The notes under the pieces are model-generated. The model searched no databases. It was not told where the DNA came from and was given only the letters and a program-made list of their open reading frames with translations. From Nocardioides sp. PD653-B2 (GTDB lineage: Bacteria > Actinomycetota > Actinomycetes > Propionibacteriales > Nocardioidaceae), in assembly GCF_002117935.1 (NCBI RefSeq), contig NZ_BDJE01000004.1:247097-311096 (forward strand): a stretch of 64,000 nt of DNA. Direction: 5' to 3'. The translations under genes and the position numbers were made by a program. Shown in pieces: positions 33,801 to 40,731 of this stretch. How positions within the stretch are numbered: the stretch's first letter is position 1; each line of letters starts with the position of its first letter.

Positions 33801-34771
33801 GCAAGTAGCAGGCGAAGGTCGTCGACGACGTCGAAGAATCGACCGACCCGACTCTCGATGACCGATTCGATGACCTCGAATAGCGCGACATAGTGATCTT
33901 GCGGCCGGAAGAAGTGGGCCGGGAGATCACCGCCGCCGGGGTGGCGGCAGTTCTCGAACTCGTCGATCGCTTTCTTGAACATCGTGATCGTCGCGTCCGC
34001 GCCACCGGACCTTTCCTTTCCGAGGACAACCGCGGCGCGGAGGTCGACCGCTCGGGACGAGCCTTCTCGGTGCGCCGCGGCGACCTCGCGGATGGCGTCG
34101 AGCAGCCGCCGCGGGATAACAACGGACGACTCGAGTCCGGCGAGCACGGCTCGGTCAGAGGTCGTCCGTTCGGTGACCGGGCCTGCGGAATCTTCGCGGT
34201 GCGCCACAGCGGGGCTGGTGCCGGTGCCGGGGGTCTCGTGTGAGTCCGGATCAAGGTCTCGGGGGTCGCCCGAGAGGCTGTAGCCGGCTGCCGCGAGCTC
34301 CCGGGCGAGGGTTGCGCGCGCTGCCGACTCTTTGGGTTCCCCGCCCTTCTTCGCAGGGATCAAGTCGAGAACCTTCGGGAGTCGATTGACCAGCTCCCTG
34401 ATCGCATGAGCGGTCACGACGAGCGCATCTGGCGTCAGGGGTCGTTCCCCGAGCCCGTTGACGGCACGACAGTAGAGGCCGCCGACGAGCGCGTCTTGCG
34501 CAGCAAGAACCGCGTGCAGCGCTTCCCGGCGAGCGTTCCAGATGCCGTCCGGAGTCGGTGACCAGCCCTCCAGAGGACGAGGTGTCTTATTTGGTGTGCT
34601 CGCATCCCCCACGAGGCGAAGGTAGCGCCCTACGCCGACACCCGATGGCGACTCGGCGTGCTGATCAGCGAGCGCCTTCTGTTGGAGCTCGCCGAGGGCT
34701 GTCTCCCCCCGACTGGCATCCGCGCGGGGTCCTATCGTCGTACGCTCCGCGTCGTGGGCTTCGCTGAACAC
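30878..34771 (-). CDS. Very large helical protein of unknown function in the accessory island
   Basis: Up to 1,297 residues, with no Walker motif, nuclease motif, TM segment or known domain that I recognise. Residues about 80-150 (WNARREALHAVLAAQDALVG, then HAIRELVNRLPKVLDLIP) and 220-330 (MFKKAIDEFENCRHPGGGDL) look like separate helical domains. The last 300 residues resemble helical-repeat solenoids, ending in the PVIIARALEHGSEAARKTAD region. The GTG at 34771 overlaps the divergent HEPN gene; a GTG at 34612 (1,244 residues) is an alternative. Codon use is less GC-extreme than the core. A sensor or scaffold role is possible. Confidence 0.6.
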   Translation of the reverse strand: MFSEAHDAERTTIGPRADASRGETALGELQQKALADQHAESPSGVGVGRYLRLVGDASTPNKTPRPLEGWSPTPDGIWNARREALHAVLAAQDALVGGLYCRAVNGLGERPLTPDALVVTAHAIRELVNRLPKVLDLIPAKKGGEPKESAARATLARELAAAGYSLSGDPRDLDPDSHETPGTGTSPAVAHREDSAGPVTERTTSDRAVLAGLESSVVIPRRLLDAIREVAAAHREGSSRAVDLRAAVVLGKERSGGADATITMFKKAIDEFENCRHPGGGDLPAHFFRPQDHYVALFEVIESVIESRVGRFFDVVDDLRLLLAQANQQLNGTWVTPDDVLLDQVLPRIGDPQHRRVFFNDLKNPRWVEGLDTRGVFNDPPLNVVTDAGLMPYMPWPQGDYLHAMVAEQPMAVAMILDRVVTRDTVWNVRELLVRCAGQMPADSAVILTPKICDILDDRRIGPHTGADVLAVLEVLVPGNHPKAAKRLLHKMLEPRPAPDSKFTFNRVTAGIDIDWYAEALERAVIAYNGNRDFLIWLTWWLTRHQEYSGSYGPDERDFTTLRRPAIGDHPHNHRHDEVGEALIDTVRDLSISRIRDHGPEDVADILHRAPAPVLRRIELYALAQTVQDHPDVVAVASDRLVDPQLNDGYTYLHELKQLAAAVLPLVDENTYRAWERPILAGPILTDATRERITSNYGGGDAAVAVAEFSERWQLSRLNIIDPDSLREPARTLREQLLEKEERRYRPDDHTAVGSEPNFAAMTPSEVLAILSNDHDFTVDASQPRDTLARALEVEVARRPREYTEVAGGALELDSGYVHRYISGLRDHLKAISETTKVDPKGEQPSGDNTQLGPAAKADIDWDALLHALLANRTWRDDVHQDHDFGTWRWVRQEVCNLLEDATPHQLPAHLRAAAAAITTDIVSDTDPTPETEERYGNGWDPFTYALNTVRPTAVRTLLAIARADTADHHPPAPDYSKTPLPVAALQTVTALLTPERDHSLTIAAAIGERAGWLLSSSRDWLDQHQPQLLSPDPFGDTFVTTAVALHNPHPTLIDYLRPAIDTMLQRAAAGEHLTNGVRDDSPLKLIGNHLVILNVWGRLDLNDPLLAQFFNDAPVEERAKVLGGLGWQFFHAGALDNDIRDRAAILWDHRLSAVRSRDADPAELTEFDWWIRCGHFDRTWWLPRLQELARDYQFEGSLHVGDDLEATSVDDPDAAVDVLAGLLRHTPGTALHYGLHRAAPVIIARALEHGSEAARKTADDVMDRIARNGGINIADEVEGAREQERLANRCDTNTDP

Positions 34772-35209
34772 GTCCTCGACGACGACCAGCTCCGCGCCAT
34801 CGGCAAGGTCGTCCTCGCCGCAACCGGCGCCGAGTTCGCGATCTCGATCCTTGTCTCCGGACGCGTGCGTGAGGCCGACATGTTCAAACTCATGGAGACC
34901 ACCGGTGCCGCACGCCGAGCGCTCAAAGAAGCCGTCTCACAGCATCCCGACCTCGCCCACCTGCACTCAGTCGCCGAGGAACGCTTCGCCCGCCGCAACC
35001 GTCTTGTGCACGACCTTGCGATGGACCAGTTCGTCGAGACCGAAGACGGCCCCGTGACGACTCCGGTCCTCCTCAGGTTTCGCCACGGCGCCGACGAACC
35101 ATGGCAGAGTCGACCTGCGCCGTCAGCACAGGAGATCGAAGCCTTGGCGACCGAACTCGGTGAGATCGTCACCATGTGCAACAGTCTCGTCGGCTTCGGA
35201 CCGGAATGA
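34754..35209 (+). CDS. Small HEPN-motif protein
   Basis: This protein of 151 residues is the only intact gene of the island on this strand. RFARRNRLVHDLAMDQ at 78-93 contains R81-N82-x3-H86, the catalytic signature of HEPN ribonucleases. The upstream helix (TGAARRALKEAVSQHPDL) and C-terminal helix (AQEIEALATELGEIV) complete a plausible four-helix bundle. The GTG at 34754 gives the likely N-terminus; the frame stays open to 34658. Its 5' end overlaps the longest form of the divergent giant gene by 18 bp, so the two share a promoter region. HEPN proteins commonly act as RNases in toxin or phage-defence systems. Confidence 0.6.
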   Translation: MGFAEHVLDDDQLRAIGKVVLAATGAEFAISILVSGRVREADMFKLMETTGAARRALKEAVSQHPDLAHLHSVAEERFARRNRLVHDLAMDQFVETEDGPVTTPVLLRFRHGADEPWQSRPAPSAQEIEALATELGEIVTMCNSLVGFGPE

Positions 35210-35305
35210 CGCGGTCGCCGATGGCAGCGGGGAACAATAGGGTTCGAGCATGGTGAAACCGAAGGGCGGCTCAATTACCCAACCCATGACACTGGCGGCA
35301 GCCGG

Positions 35306-36940
35306 TTAGGCGTCGCCGATGGTCGTCTCATCGGTGGCGGAGGCTTGCGCTTCCTCGGTGTCGGCTCCCGGGTCGGCTGGGTTCGCCGGCGCCAACCCCT
35401 GCAAGACCATCGCGTCCAGGTCCTCGACCGACCAGTCGGACCGGACCAGCCGCTCGAGGAGAACTTCGCGTAGCAGCCACACGGCGACCGAGTGGGTGGA
35501 GAACTCATGGCCGCCCTCCTGTGGCTGGACCATGGCGTGTTTGCCGCTGGTGCTGCCGTGCACGAGTTCGGAGCGGCGGTCGTAGACCTTCCGAGCGAGC
35601 TTGAACGTGAGTTCGGGGGCACGGGGTTCCTCGGCCTTGGTCGCGAGGAGTGCGGCGGCGCGAACCGCGACGCGGTAGGAGATCTCGGCGCCCTTCTGTC
35701 CTAGGAGCGCCTCCAGGCCGATGCACGCGTCGATGAGCTGATCGTCCGGGGTGTCACGCAGCAACGCCGTCGACAAACGCCGGGACGCTAGCTTCGCCTG
35801 AGCACTCGAAGTTTTCAGCGCCGCTGCAACCACCGGAAGTTGTGCTGCCTCGTTGGCGGTCACCCCGGCGTGCTCCTTGAGCCAGCCGCCGTCCTCGAAG
35901 TACGACGGGTAGCGGCGTGCGGTGAAGACGTGGTTCAGGTTCGGGAGGTTGTCTTCCCAGTGCCTTGCCCAGTTGCGGGGCCGGCGAAATACCCGAGCCC
36001 ATCCGGGTCGTGCGAGGGAGACGATGCGGATGGCGTCGCACACCGCCTCGACGCCACGGGTGTCGATGGGAGCATCGCGGCTGAACAGCGTCCGGCCTTC
36101 GCCGATGTTCTCCATCGCGGCCATGTCAACGACCACGGCCCACTTGGCTGCGTCAGCCAGTGGCGCCATGACGGTGAACCGGTCTACTTCGCTGATGCAT
36201 CGCAGGTCGTCGTCGGTGAGCCGTTCGATACGAGTCTCGTCATCGACCTGCAGGCCCTCGTCGGAGATGTCGAAGTCAGTTAAGAGCAGCGGGACAACCA
36301 GCTGGTACTCCAGGGTGGGTGCGAGCCACGACCGTTCCCGCTGAGCGTATAGGTCCGCCACCGCGGGGTCCGTTATCTCTAGGCCTAACGCGGTCGCACG
36401 GTCGTAGATGCTGTTCGGAAACAGCACGATGCTCGTGTCCATAAACGACTCAGCCAGGTCGTCAGGCAGAGTGCCGGCCTCGTTCTCGGGACGCATCCGC
36501 TGGAGCACCGAAGGTGTTGAGGTGACGTATTCCTTCAGTGCGGCCACGCCCGGGATGTCGTCGTAGGGGAACGGGTCGATGACGCTCGCCTTGTGCGCAA
36601 ACAAATCCGCGGGCGCGACGCGGGTCTCGTCCTTCTCCTTCGAGTACACGTTCGGCCAACCAGAGTCGAACGCCTTCACCTGCCTCTTGTCCCGGTACGG
36701 CGTGTACTTGTAACCCTCCCGGGCGAAGTACTCGGTGACCATCGCATCCATCTGAGCGACCACCGTCATCGTCAACTTGAACAACTGCGGGTCGATCACG
36801 TCCTCCGGCATCGGCGGAAGCGCCCACGCTTGGTCGGGTGACGGCGTCACGGTCGGCGTGTCGGGCTCGGTGTCGCTCACAATCCCATCCAACCAACCCG
36901 ACCAGGCTCCGTGCGTCTGGTGTGAGAGTTTGGACGACAT
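35306..36940 (-). CDS. Apea-like HEPN domain protein
   Basis: This protein has 544 residues from the ATG at 36940; an ATG at 36991 with an AAGG site is an alternative. The C-terminal domain begins LIDACIGLEALLGQKGAEI and includes KVYDRRSELVHGSTSGKH. YDxRSxxVHG is the Apea-like HEPN signature, giving R-x4-H at about 456-461. The N-terminal 380 residues (AMVTEYFAREGYKYTPYRDK, then LAPTLEYQLVVPLLLTDFDI) form a larger domain that I do not recognise. Single-protein phage-defence factors of the ApeA type have a similar size and a HEPN domain. Defence is inferred. It lies 92 bp after the Ntn-hydrolase-like gene. Confidence 0.65.
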   Translation of the reverse strand: MSSKLSHQTHGAWSGWLDGIVSDTEPDTPTVTPSPDQAWALPPMPEDVIDPQLFKLTMTVVAQMDAMVTEYFAREGYKYTPYRDKRQVKAFDSGWPNVYSKEKDETRVAPADLFAHKASVIDPFPYDDIPGVAALKEYVTSTPSVLQRMRPENEAGTLPDDLAESFMDTSIVLFPNSIYDRATALGLEITDPAVADLYAQRERSWLAPTLEYQLVVPLLLTDFDISDEGLQVDDETRIERLTDDDLRCISEVDRFTVMAPLADAAKWAVVVDMAAMENIGEGRTLFSRDAPIDTRGVEAVCDAIRIVSLARPGWARVFRRPRNWARHWEDNLPNLNHVFTARRYPSYFEDGGWLKEHAGVTANEAAQLPVVAAALKTSSAQAKLASRRLSTALLRDTPDDQLIDACIGLEALLGQKGAEISYRVAVRAAALLATKAEEPRAPELTFKLARKVYDRRSELVHGSTSGKHAMVQPQEGGHEFSTHSVAVWLLREVLLERLVRSDWSVEDLDAMVLQGLAPANPADPGADTEEAQASATDETTIGDA

Positions 36941-37032
36941 GTCGGTAGCCGACCGCCGCGGCGGTTCGCGAGCCGGGGTCCGACCTGACATGACCTTGCC
37001 GGCGACGGAAGGTCGTCCGGCGGAAGGTTCAC

Positions 37033-37890
37033 CTACTTGAAACTTGGTTCTCCGCATCCGCCACCGCCGACGCGCATCGGGCCCCACCTGTGTCGCGTCG
37101 TTTCGATGGGTCGACCTTCGGCCACTTCGTGCATCACCCACACACCGCCGACACCACTGACATCGAAGGCTGGGGCGTCGGACTCCGTCAGCCTCGCCAT
37201 GGCGGCCACCACGGCAGCTTTGACGTCCACCAAAGACTGGTTAGTGAGCGTGTAGTGGTCGTAGAAGTCGGGGGAGGTGTCGTCATCGCCGTGCTCGTCG
37301 AGTAGCTCGTTGAGCCGGTCCGGGGAGACAAACCCAAACTCGGTTCGGACGACGTGGGCGGCATCCGCGGTACAAGGGACGGCCAACATCCCGTCTTCGC
37401 GAAAGCGCTGACTCGAGTGAGGGCCGTTGCCCGTGTCCGGGACGGTGAACTCCCACACCTGGGGCCCCTGAGTCTCGTCGTCATAGCCGACAATGACGGC
37501 AAGGACGCCGCGCCCTTCCTGCTCGTGTGTCAAGTTGCGCGCCTGCAGAGTGATGAAGCAGGCGTGTGCGGCTTCCGACACCGTCAAGGTCCTCCCTGCG
37601 GCGGACACTTTCGCGACCTCGCCGGCGAGCGCCACGTTGAAGATGTCTGCCACGACCTGCTCATTGAACGACGCTCTCCCCGCCGCCATCGCCACGACCG
37701 CTCCCGTCTTGGCGACCGCGGTCTTGCGTGCGGTATCACATGAGGCATATGGATCTGCGTCACCCGCAGGCGTGGTTGTTGTGCGGCCGTCGGCCAGGAT
37801 GAGGAGACCGTCGTTGGCGCCGAAGACGAGAAGCAACGTCACCGGCACAGCGTGCCATCGAGCGCCCGCTGCGGGGACTTCTTCGATCAA
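37033..37890 (-). CDS. Proteasome/HslV-like Ntn hydrolase
   Basis: This protein of 285 residues has a TTG start, or 269 residues from a GTG at 37842. VTLLLVFGANDGLLILADGR matches the proteasome beta/HslV opening. Taking the Thr after that GTG as Thr1, Asp falls exactly at 17 (ADGR) and a Lys at 39 (RKTAVAKTG) can stand for Lys33. AVVAMAAGRASFNEQVVADI matches the helix following the S-strands. With the GTG start, Met removal would expose Thr1 without a propeptide. Ordinary actinobacterial proteasome genes (prcBA with mpa, pup) are not nearby. It precedes the Apea-like HEPN gene on the same strand. Confidence 0.5.
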   Translation of the reverse strand: MIEEVPAAGARWHAVPVTLLLVFGANDGLLILADGRTTTTPAGDADPYASCDTARKTAVAKTGAVVAMAAGRASFNEQVVADIFNVALAGEVAKVSAAGRTLTVSEAAHACFITLQARNLTHEQEGRGVLAVIVGYDDETQGPQVWEFTVPDTGNGPHSSQRFREDGMLAVPCTADAAHVVRTEFGFVSPDRLNELLDEHGDDDTSPDFYDHYTLTNQSLVDVKAAVVAAMARLTESDAPAFDVSGVGGVWVMHEVAEGRPIETTRHRWGPMRVGGGGCGEPSFK

Positions 37891-37962
37891 CGCACCCTGC
37901 GATGGGCAAACGTCGCAGCCTTCAAGACTTCAGTTGAACCGGGATGGGGCGCAATTTAGGCA

Positions 37963-38032
37963 GAGATGACAAAGTCGTTTGCGCTAGCGCTGACAGAATC
38001 CCGGGATCCCCGCAGAACCGACTGACAGAATC
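37963..38032. repeat. Right end of accessory island: TGACA-type repeats, inverted to the left end
   Basis: GAGATGACA at 37963-37971 and two copies of CTGACAGAATC at 37990-38000 and 38022-38032 are the reverse complement of the motif set at 27940-27989 (TCTGTCAG and TGTCATCTC). They lie between the Ntn-hydrolase-like gene and vanX-like gene, where GC content rises again. Together the two ends could bound a 10.1-kb mobile unit. Confidence 0.45.
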
Positions 38033-38111
38033 GCGCGGCTCCGTCAGGAAGGTCGATGCCGGAGCCCGCGGCAACCGCGACATCGTCGACTCCGTCCTCG
38101 CCGCCAGCCAG

Positions 38112-38771
38112 ATGACTAAGGTGGATCGGGTGCCGATCGTGCTGATGGGAGACCCGCAGGTCGCCGGAGTCCCGGTCCGTGAGTGTGGGGAGCCGCTGGT
38201 CTCGGCGGACGCGAGATTCGCGATGTCGCCCCTCAAGGAGGATGTCGACCCGGCGCGCCGGTTGGTACGCGTGGGTGTGCACGAGCGTCTTCTCGACGCA
38301 GGGCAGATGCTTCCCGAGGGGCTTCGACTCTGCTGGGTCGAGGGGTATCGAGACGCCTCGCTGCAGCATCGGTACTTCGAGGAGTACCGCGCTGTCCTGG
38401 CCCGGGACCACGCGGACCTGACCGACGACCAGTGCGCCCTGCTGGCGAGCCGCTACGTCTCACCCCCGGCCGTCGCGCCTCATGTCAGCGGAGCTGCCAT
38501 CGATCTGACGCTCTGCGACGAGCAGGGCACGCAGCTCGATCTCGGCACGCCCGTCAACGCCTCGCCGGAGGAGTCGGGTGGGCGATGCTACTCGGATGCC
38601 GAGGTCGGGAGCGAGGCCCGGCACTACCGGAACGTTCTCGCGGCAGCGTTGTCAGGAGCCGGTCTGGTGAACTACCCCACCGAGTGGTGGCACTGGTCGT
38701 ACGGCGATCGCTACTGGGCGCTGCTGACGGGAGCCGACGAGGCGCGCTACGGGCCTGTCGTGCCCAGCTGA
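38112..38771 (+). CDS. D-alanyl-D-alanine dipeptidase (VanX/DdpX family)
   Basis: This 219-residue zinc dipeptidase belongs to family M15D. Key residues are visible: APHVSGAAIDLTLCDEQGTQ supplies the His and Asp zinc ligands and YPTEWWHWSYGDRYWA supplies the catalytic Glu and second His. WVEGYRDASLQHRYFEEYRA is also a family block. No vanH or vanA ligase is nearby, so D-Ala-D-Ala salvage or peptidoglycan turnover is more likely than glycopeptide resistance. No signal peptide. The ATG at 38112 is preferred over longer forms that run into the island end. A C39-like peptidase follows 159 bp later; that gap shows nothing. Confidence 0.88.
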   Translation: MTKVDRVPIVLMGDPQVAGVPVRECGEPLVSADARFAMSPLKEDVDPARRLVRVGVHERLLDAGQMLPEGLRLCWVEGYRDASLQHRYFEEYRAVLARDHADLTDDQCALLASRYVSPPAVAPHVSGAAIDLTLCDEQGTQLDLGTPVNASPEESGGRCYSDAEVGSEARHYRNVLAAALSGAGLVNYPTEWWHWSYGDRYWALLTGADEARYGPVVPS

Positions 38772-38930
38772 TCCACCTGATCCTCAGCCCGGTGGTCTTC
38801 GCTCGGGCAATGCTGTTTGGATACGTCGGGTGGACGTCCCTGGCAGCCGTCTGCCTGACGGCGGCCCTTCCGCACAGCCGGATGGTTCCAGAGCCGTGTC
38901 CGCACCGCGCCCCACGGAGGTTGCTGCATC

Positions 38931-39527
38931 ATGACGAACACGGTGGGCAGAGGCCCCGTGCTGCGGTTCCCCCAGCACTTCCACCTGTTGAGCGGCGAGC
39001 CGCAGGACGACACCGCGCTCACGAGCGAGGAGATGGCGGCCTGGAGTGATCGCAGTTGCGGGCTCGCCGCGCTGCGAACCGTGCTCGCGTATCACCGGCT
39101 CCCCGTCCCCAGCCAGACCGAGCTCCTGCGGGCCGCCATCCGCGAGGAGTACTTCACCGACGCGGGAATCCTGCACGTGGGTCTGAGTGAGCTGGGCGCG
39201 GCGCACGGGCTCAGCGGTCGCGCGACCGAAGTCGCCGACGTGGGCCCGTTGTTCGCCCTCGCGGACGGTGGCTACCCCTCGATCGTCTCGGTCACCCACC
39301 AGCTTCCGATGGACGGCCGTCGGGGAGGTCACCTCGTCGTCGCCGTCGGTACCGTTCGCGGCAGCGACGCCGTCCGGTTCGCCGACCCGTCACGGTGGGG
39401 CGGGGAGAACGACCGCGTCTCGAGATCGCGTTTCGCGGCCTCGTACAGCGGTCGCGCGATCGTCTTCTGGCCCACCGCCGGCCCGCAACCGGCTCTGCCG
39501 TGGGAGCCGTGCGGACAGGCGACGTGA
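38931..39527 (+). CDS. C39-like cysteine peptidase domain protein
   Basis: This protein of 198 residues has the peptidase C39-like papain fold: Cys in WSDRSCGLAALRTVLAYH at about residue 43, His in RRGGHLVVAVGTV and an Asp in RFADPSRWGG. These match the Cys-His-Asp order of double-glycine-leader peptidases, but there is no ABC transporter fused. It lacks an obvious signal peptide. A GGAGG ribosome site lies 12 nt before the ATG. Its neighbours are a VanX-like dipeptidase upstream and the iron-uptake operon downstream; substrate unknown. Confidence 0.75.
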   Translation: MTNTVGRGPVLRFPQHFHLLSGEPQDDTALTSEEMAAWSDRSCGLAALRTVLAYHRLPVPSQTELLRAAIREEYFTDAGILHVGLSELGAAHGLSGRATEVADVGPLFALADGGYPSIVSVTHQLPMDGRRGGHLVVAVGTVRGSDAVRFADPSRWGGENDRVSRSRFAASYSGRAIVFWPTAGPQPALPWEPCGQAT

Positions 39528-39593
39528 GGAGCACGGCTGCGCCCACGCCCAGACGAAAGCTGGGCCAGTCTTCAACTATCTCGCGATCGCGGC

Positions 39594-39612
39594 TAAGGTG
39601 AGGCTGCCCTAA
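39594..39612. promoter_or_regulatory. IdeR/DtxR-type iron box before the ABC operon
   Basis: TAAGGTGAGGCTGCCCTAA at 39594-39612 agrees at 15 of 19 positions with the IdeR consensus TTAGGTTAGGCTAACCTAA. It lies 37 bp upstream of the substrate-binding protein start, where a repressor would block the promoter. It supports iron-dependent repression of the downstream operon. Confidence 0.65.
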
Positions 39613-39649
39613 GTCATTCCACAGCCGATGCCCAGGAAGTCCCTCACCC

Positions 39650-40660
39650 GTGAAGCGCTTGCCCGCAGCCCTGTCCATGGTCCTGGTCGTCGCTCTCGGC
39701 GGCGGCGCCGCCTGCTCGCAGGATGACGGGCCGAAGCTCGTGATCTACAACGCGCAGCACGAGCAGCTCCTGGAGGAGATCGCGCCGAAGTTCGAGGAGA
39801 AGACCGGCATCGAGGTGGAGCTGCGCAACGGCTCCGACTCGGAGCTCGCGGCGCAGCTGATCCAGGAGGGCGAGGCCTCGCCCGCCGACGTCTTCCTGAC
39901 CGAGAACACCCCGGCGATGTCGGCCGTCGAACGAGCCGGCCTGCTCGCCCCGCTCGACGCCGCAGCGACGACCCCGATCCCGGAGCAGTACCGCCCGGCC
40001 AGTGGCCTGTGGACCGGCTTCGTGGCCCGTTCGACGGTGCTGGTCTACAACCCGAGCCTGATCAGCGAGGACGACCTCCCGGCCTCGATCCTCGATCTCG
40101 CCGACCCGGAGTGGCAGGGCGAGGTGTCGTTCTCGCCGACCGGGGCGGACTTCCAGGCGATCGTCGCCGCCGTCCTGGATCTCGAGGGTGAGGCCGCGAC
40201 CGAGAAGTGGCTGGCCGGGCTCGCCGACAACGGCACCGTGTACGACGGCAACAACGTCGTCCTCGAGGCCGTCGACTCCGGCGAGGTCGCGACCGGGATC
40301 GAGTACCACTACTACTGGGACCGCGACCAGGCCGAGTCGGGGGAGAACAGCGACAGCAGCAAGCTGCACTTCTTCGGCAACCAGGACCCGGGGGCCTTCC
40401 TCAGCATCTCCGGTGCCGGTGTCCTGGAGAGCGCCGAGCACGCGAAGGAGGCGCAGGAGTTCGTCGCGTACCTGACCAGCACCGAGGGCCAGCAGGCGTT
40501 GGCGGACAGCTACGCGTTGGAGTACCCGCTGAACCCGGCGGTCAGCCTGGCACCCCCGGTGAAGCCGTTCGGCGAGCTCGAGCCGCCCACCGTCGCCGTC
40601 AGCGACCTCGACGGCCAGAAGGTCGTCGAGCTGCTGGCCGACGCCGGGTTCGTCCTCTGA
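39650..40660 (+). CDS. Ferric-iron ABC transporter substrate-binding lipoprotein
   Basis: This lipoprotein of 336 residues has a lipobox GGAAC with Cys22 after a short hydrophobic leader. The mature part is an AfuA/FbpA-type binding protein: LVIYNAQHEQLLEEIAPKFE, ADVFLTENTPAMSAVERAGL, FVARSTVLVYNPSLIS and GIEYHYYWDRDQAESG. The latter carries the tyrosine pair that usually chelates ferric iron in this family. The GTG start has an AGGA site. It is the first gene of an overlapping operon (binding protein, permease, ATPase, adenylation fusion) behind an IdeR-type box. Confidence 0.9.
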   Translation: MKRLPAALSMVLVVALGGGAACSQDDGPKLVIYNAQHEQLLEEIAPKFEEKTGIEVELRNGSDSELAAQLIQEGEASPADVFLTENTPAMSAVERAGLLAPLDAAATTPIPEQYRPASGLWTGFVARSTVLVYNPSLISEDDLPASILDLADPEWQGEVSFSPTGADFQAIVAAVLDLEGEAATEKWLAGLADNGTVYDGNNVVLEAVDSGEVATGIEYHYYWDRDQAESGENSDSSKLHFFGNQDPGAFLSISGAGVLESAEHAKEAQEFVAYLTSTEGQQALADSYALEYPLNPAVSLAPPVKPFGELEPPTVAVSDLDGQKVVELLADAGFVL

Positions 40661-40731
40661 GCCTCGATGCGGCGGTCGCACCGCGGCCCCGCGCACGCCG
40701 CTCGCCGCAGGTCCGGGCACGACCACCGGTC

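Noticed and set aside
34658..34753. Longer N-terminus for the small HEPN protein
   Set aside because: The extra 32 codons lie inside the giant gene on the other strand and lack family-like sequence; the GTG at 34754 is more natural.
27940..38032. Prophage or integrative conjugative element
   Set aside because: No integrase, excisionase, capsid, portal, terminase, relaxase or type IV secretion gene can be read in the interval.
38112..38771. Vancomycin resistance cluster
   Set aside because: Only a VanX-type dipeptidase is present; no D-Ala-D-Lac ligase, dehydrogenase or VanRS is nearby.
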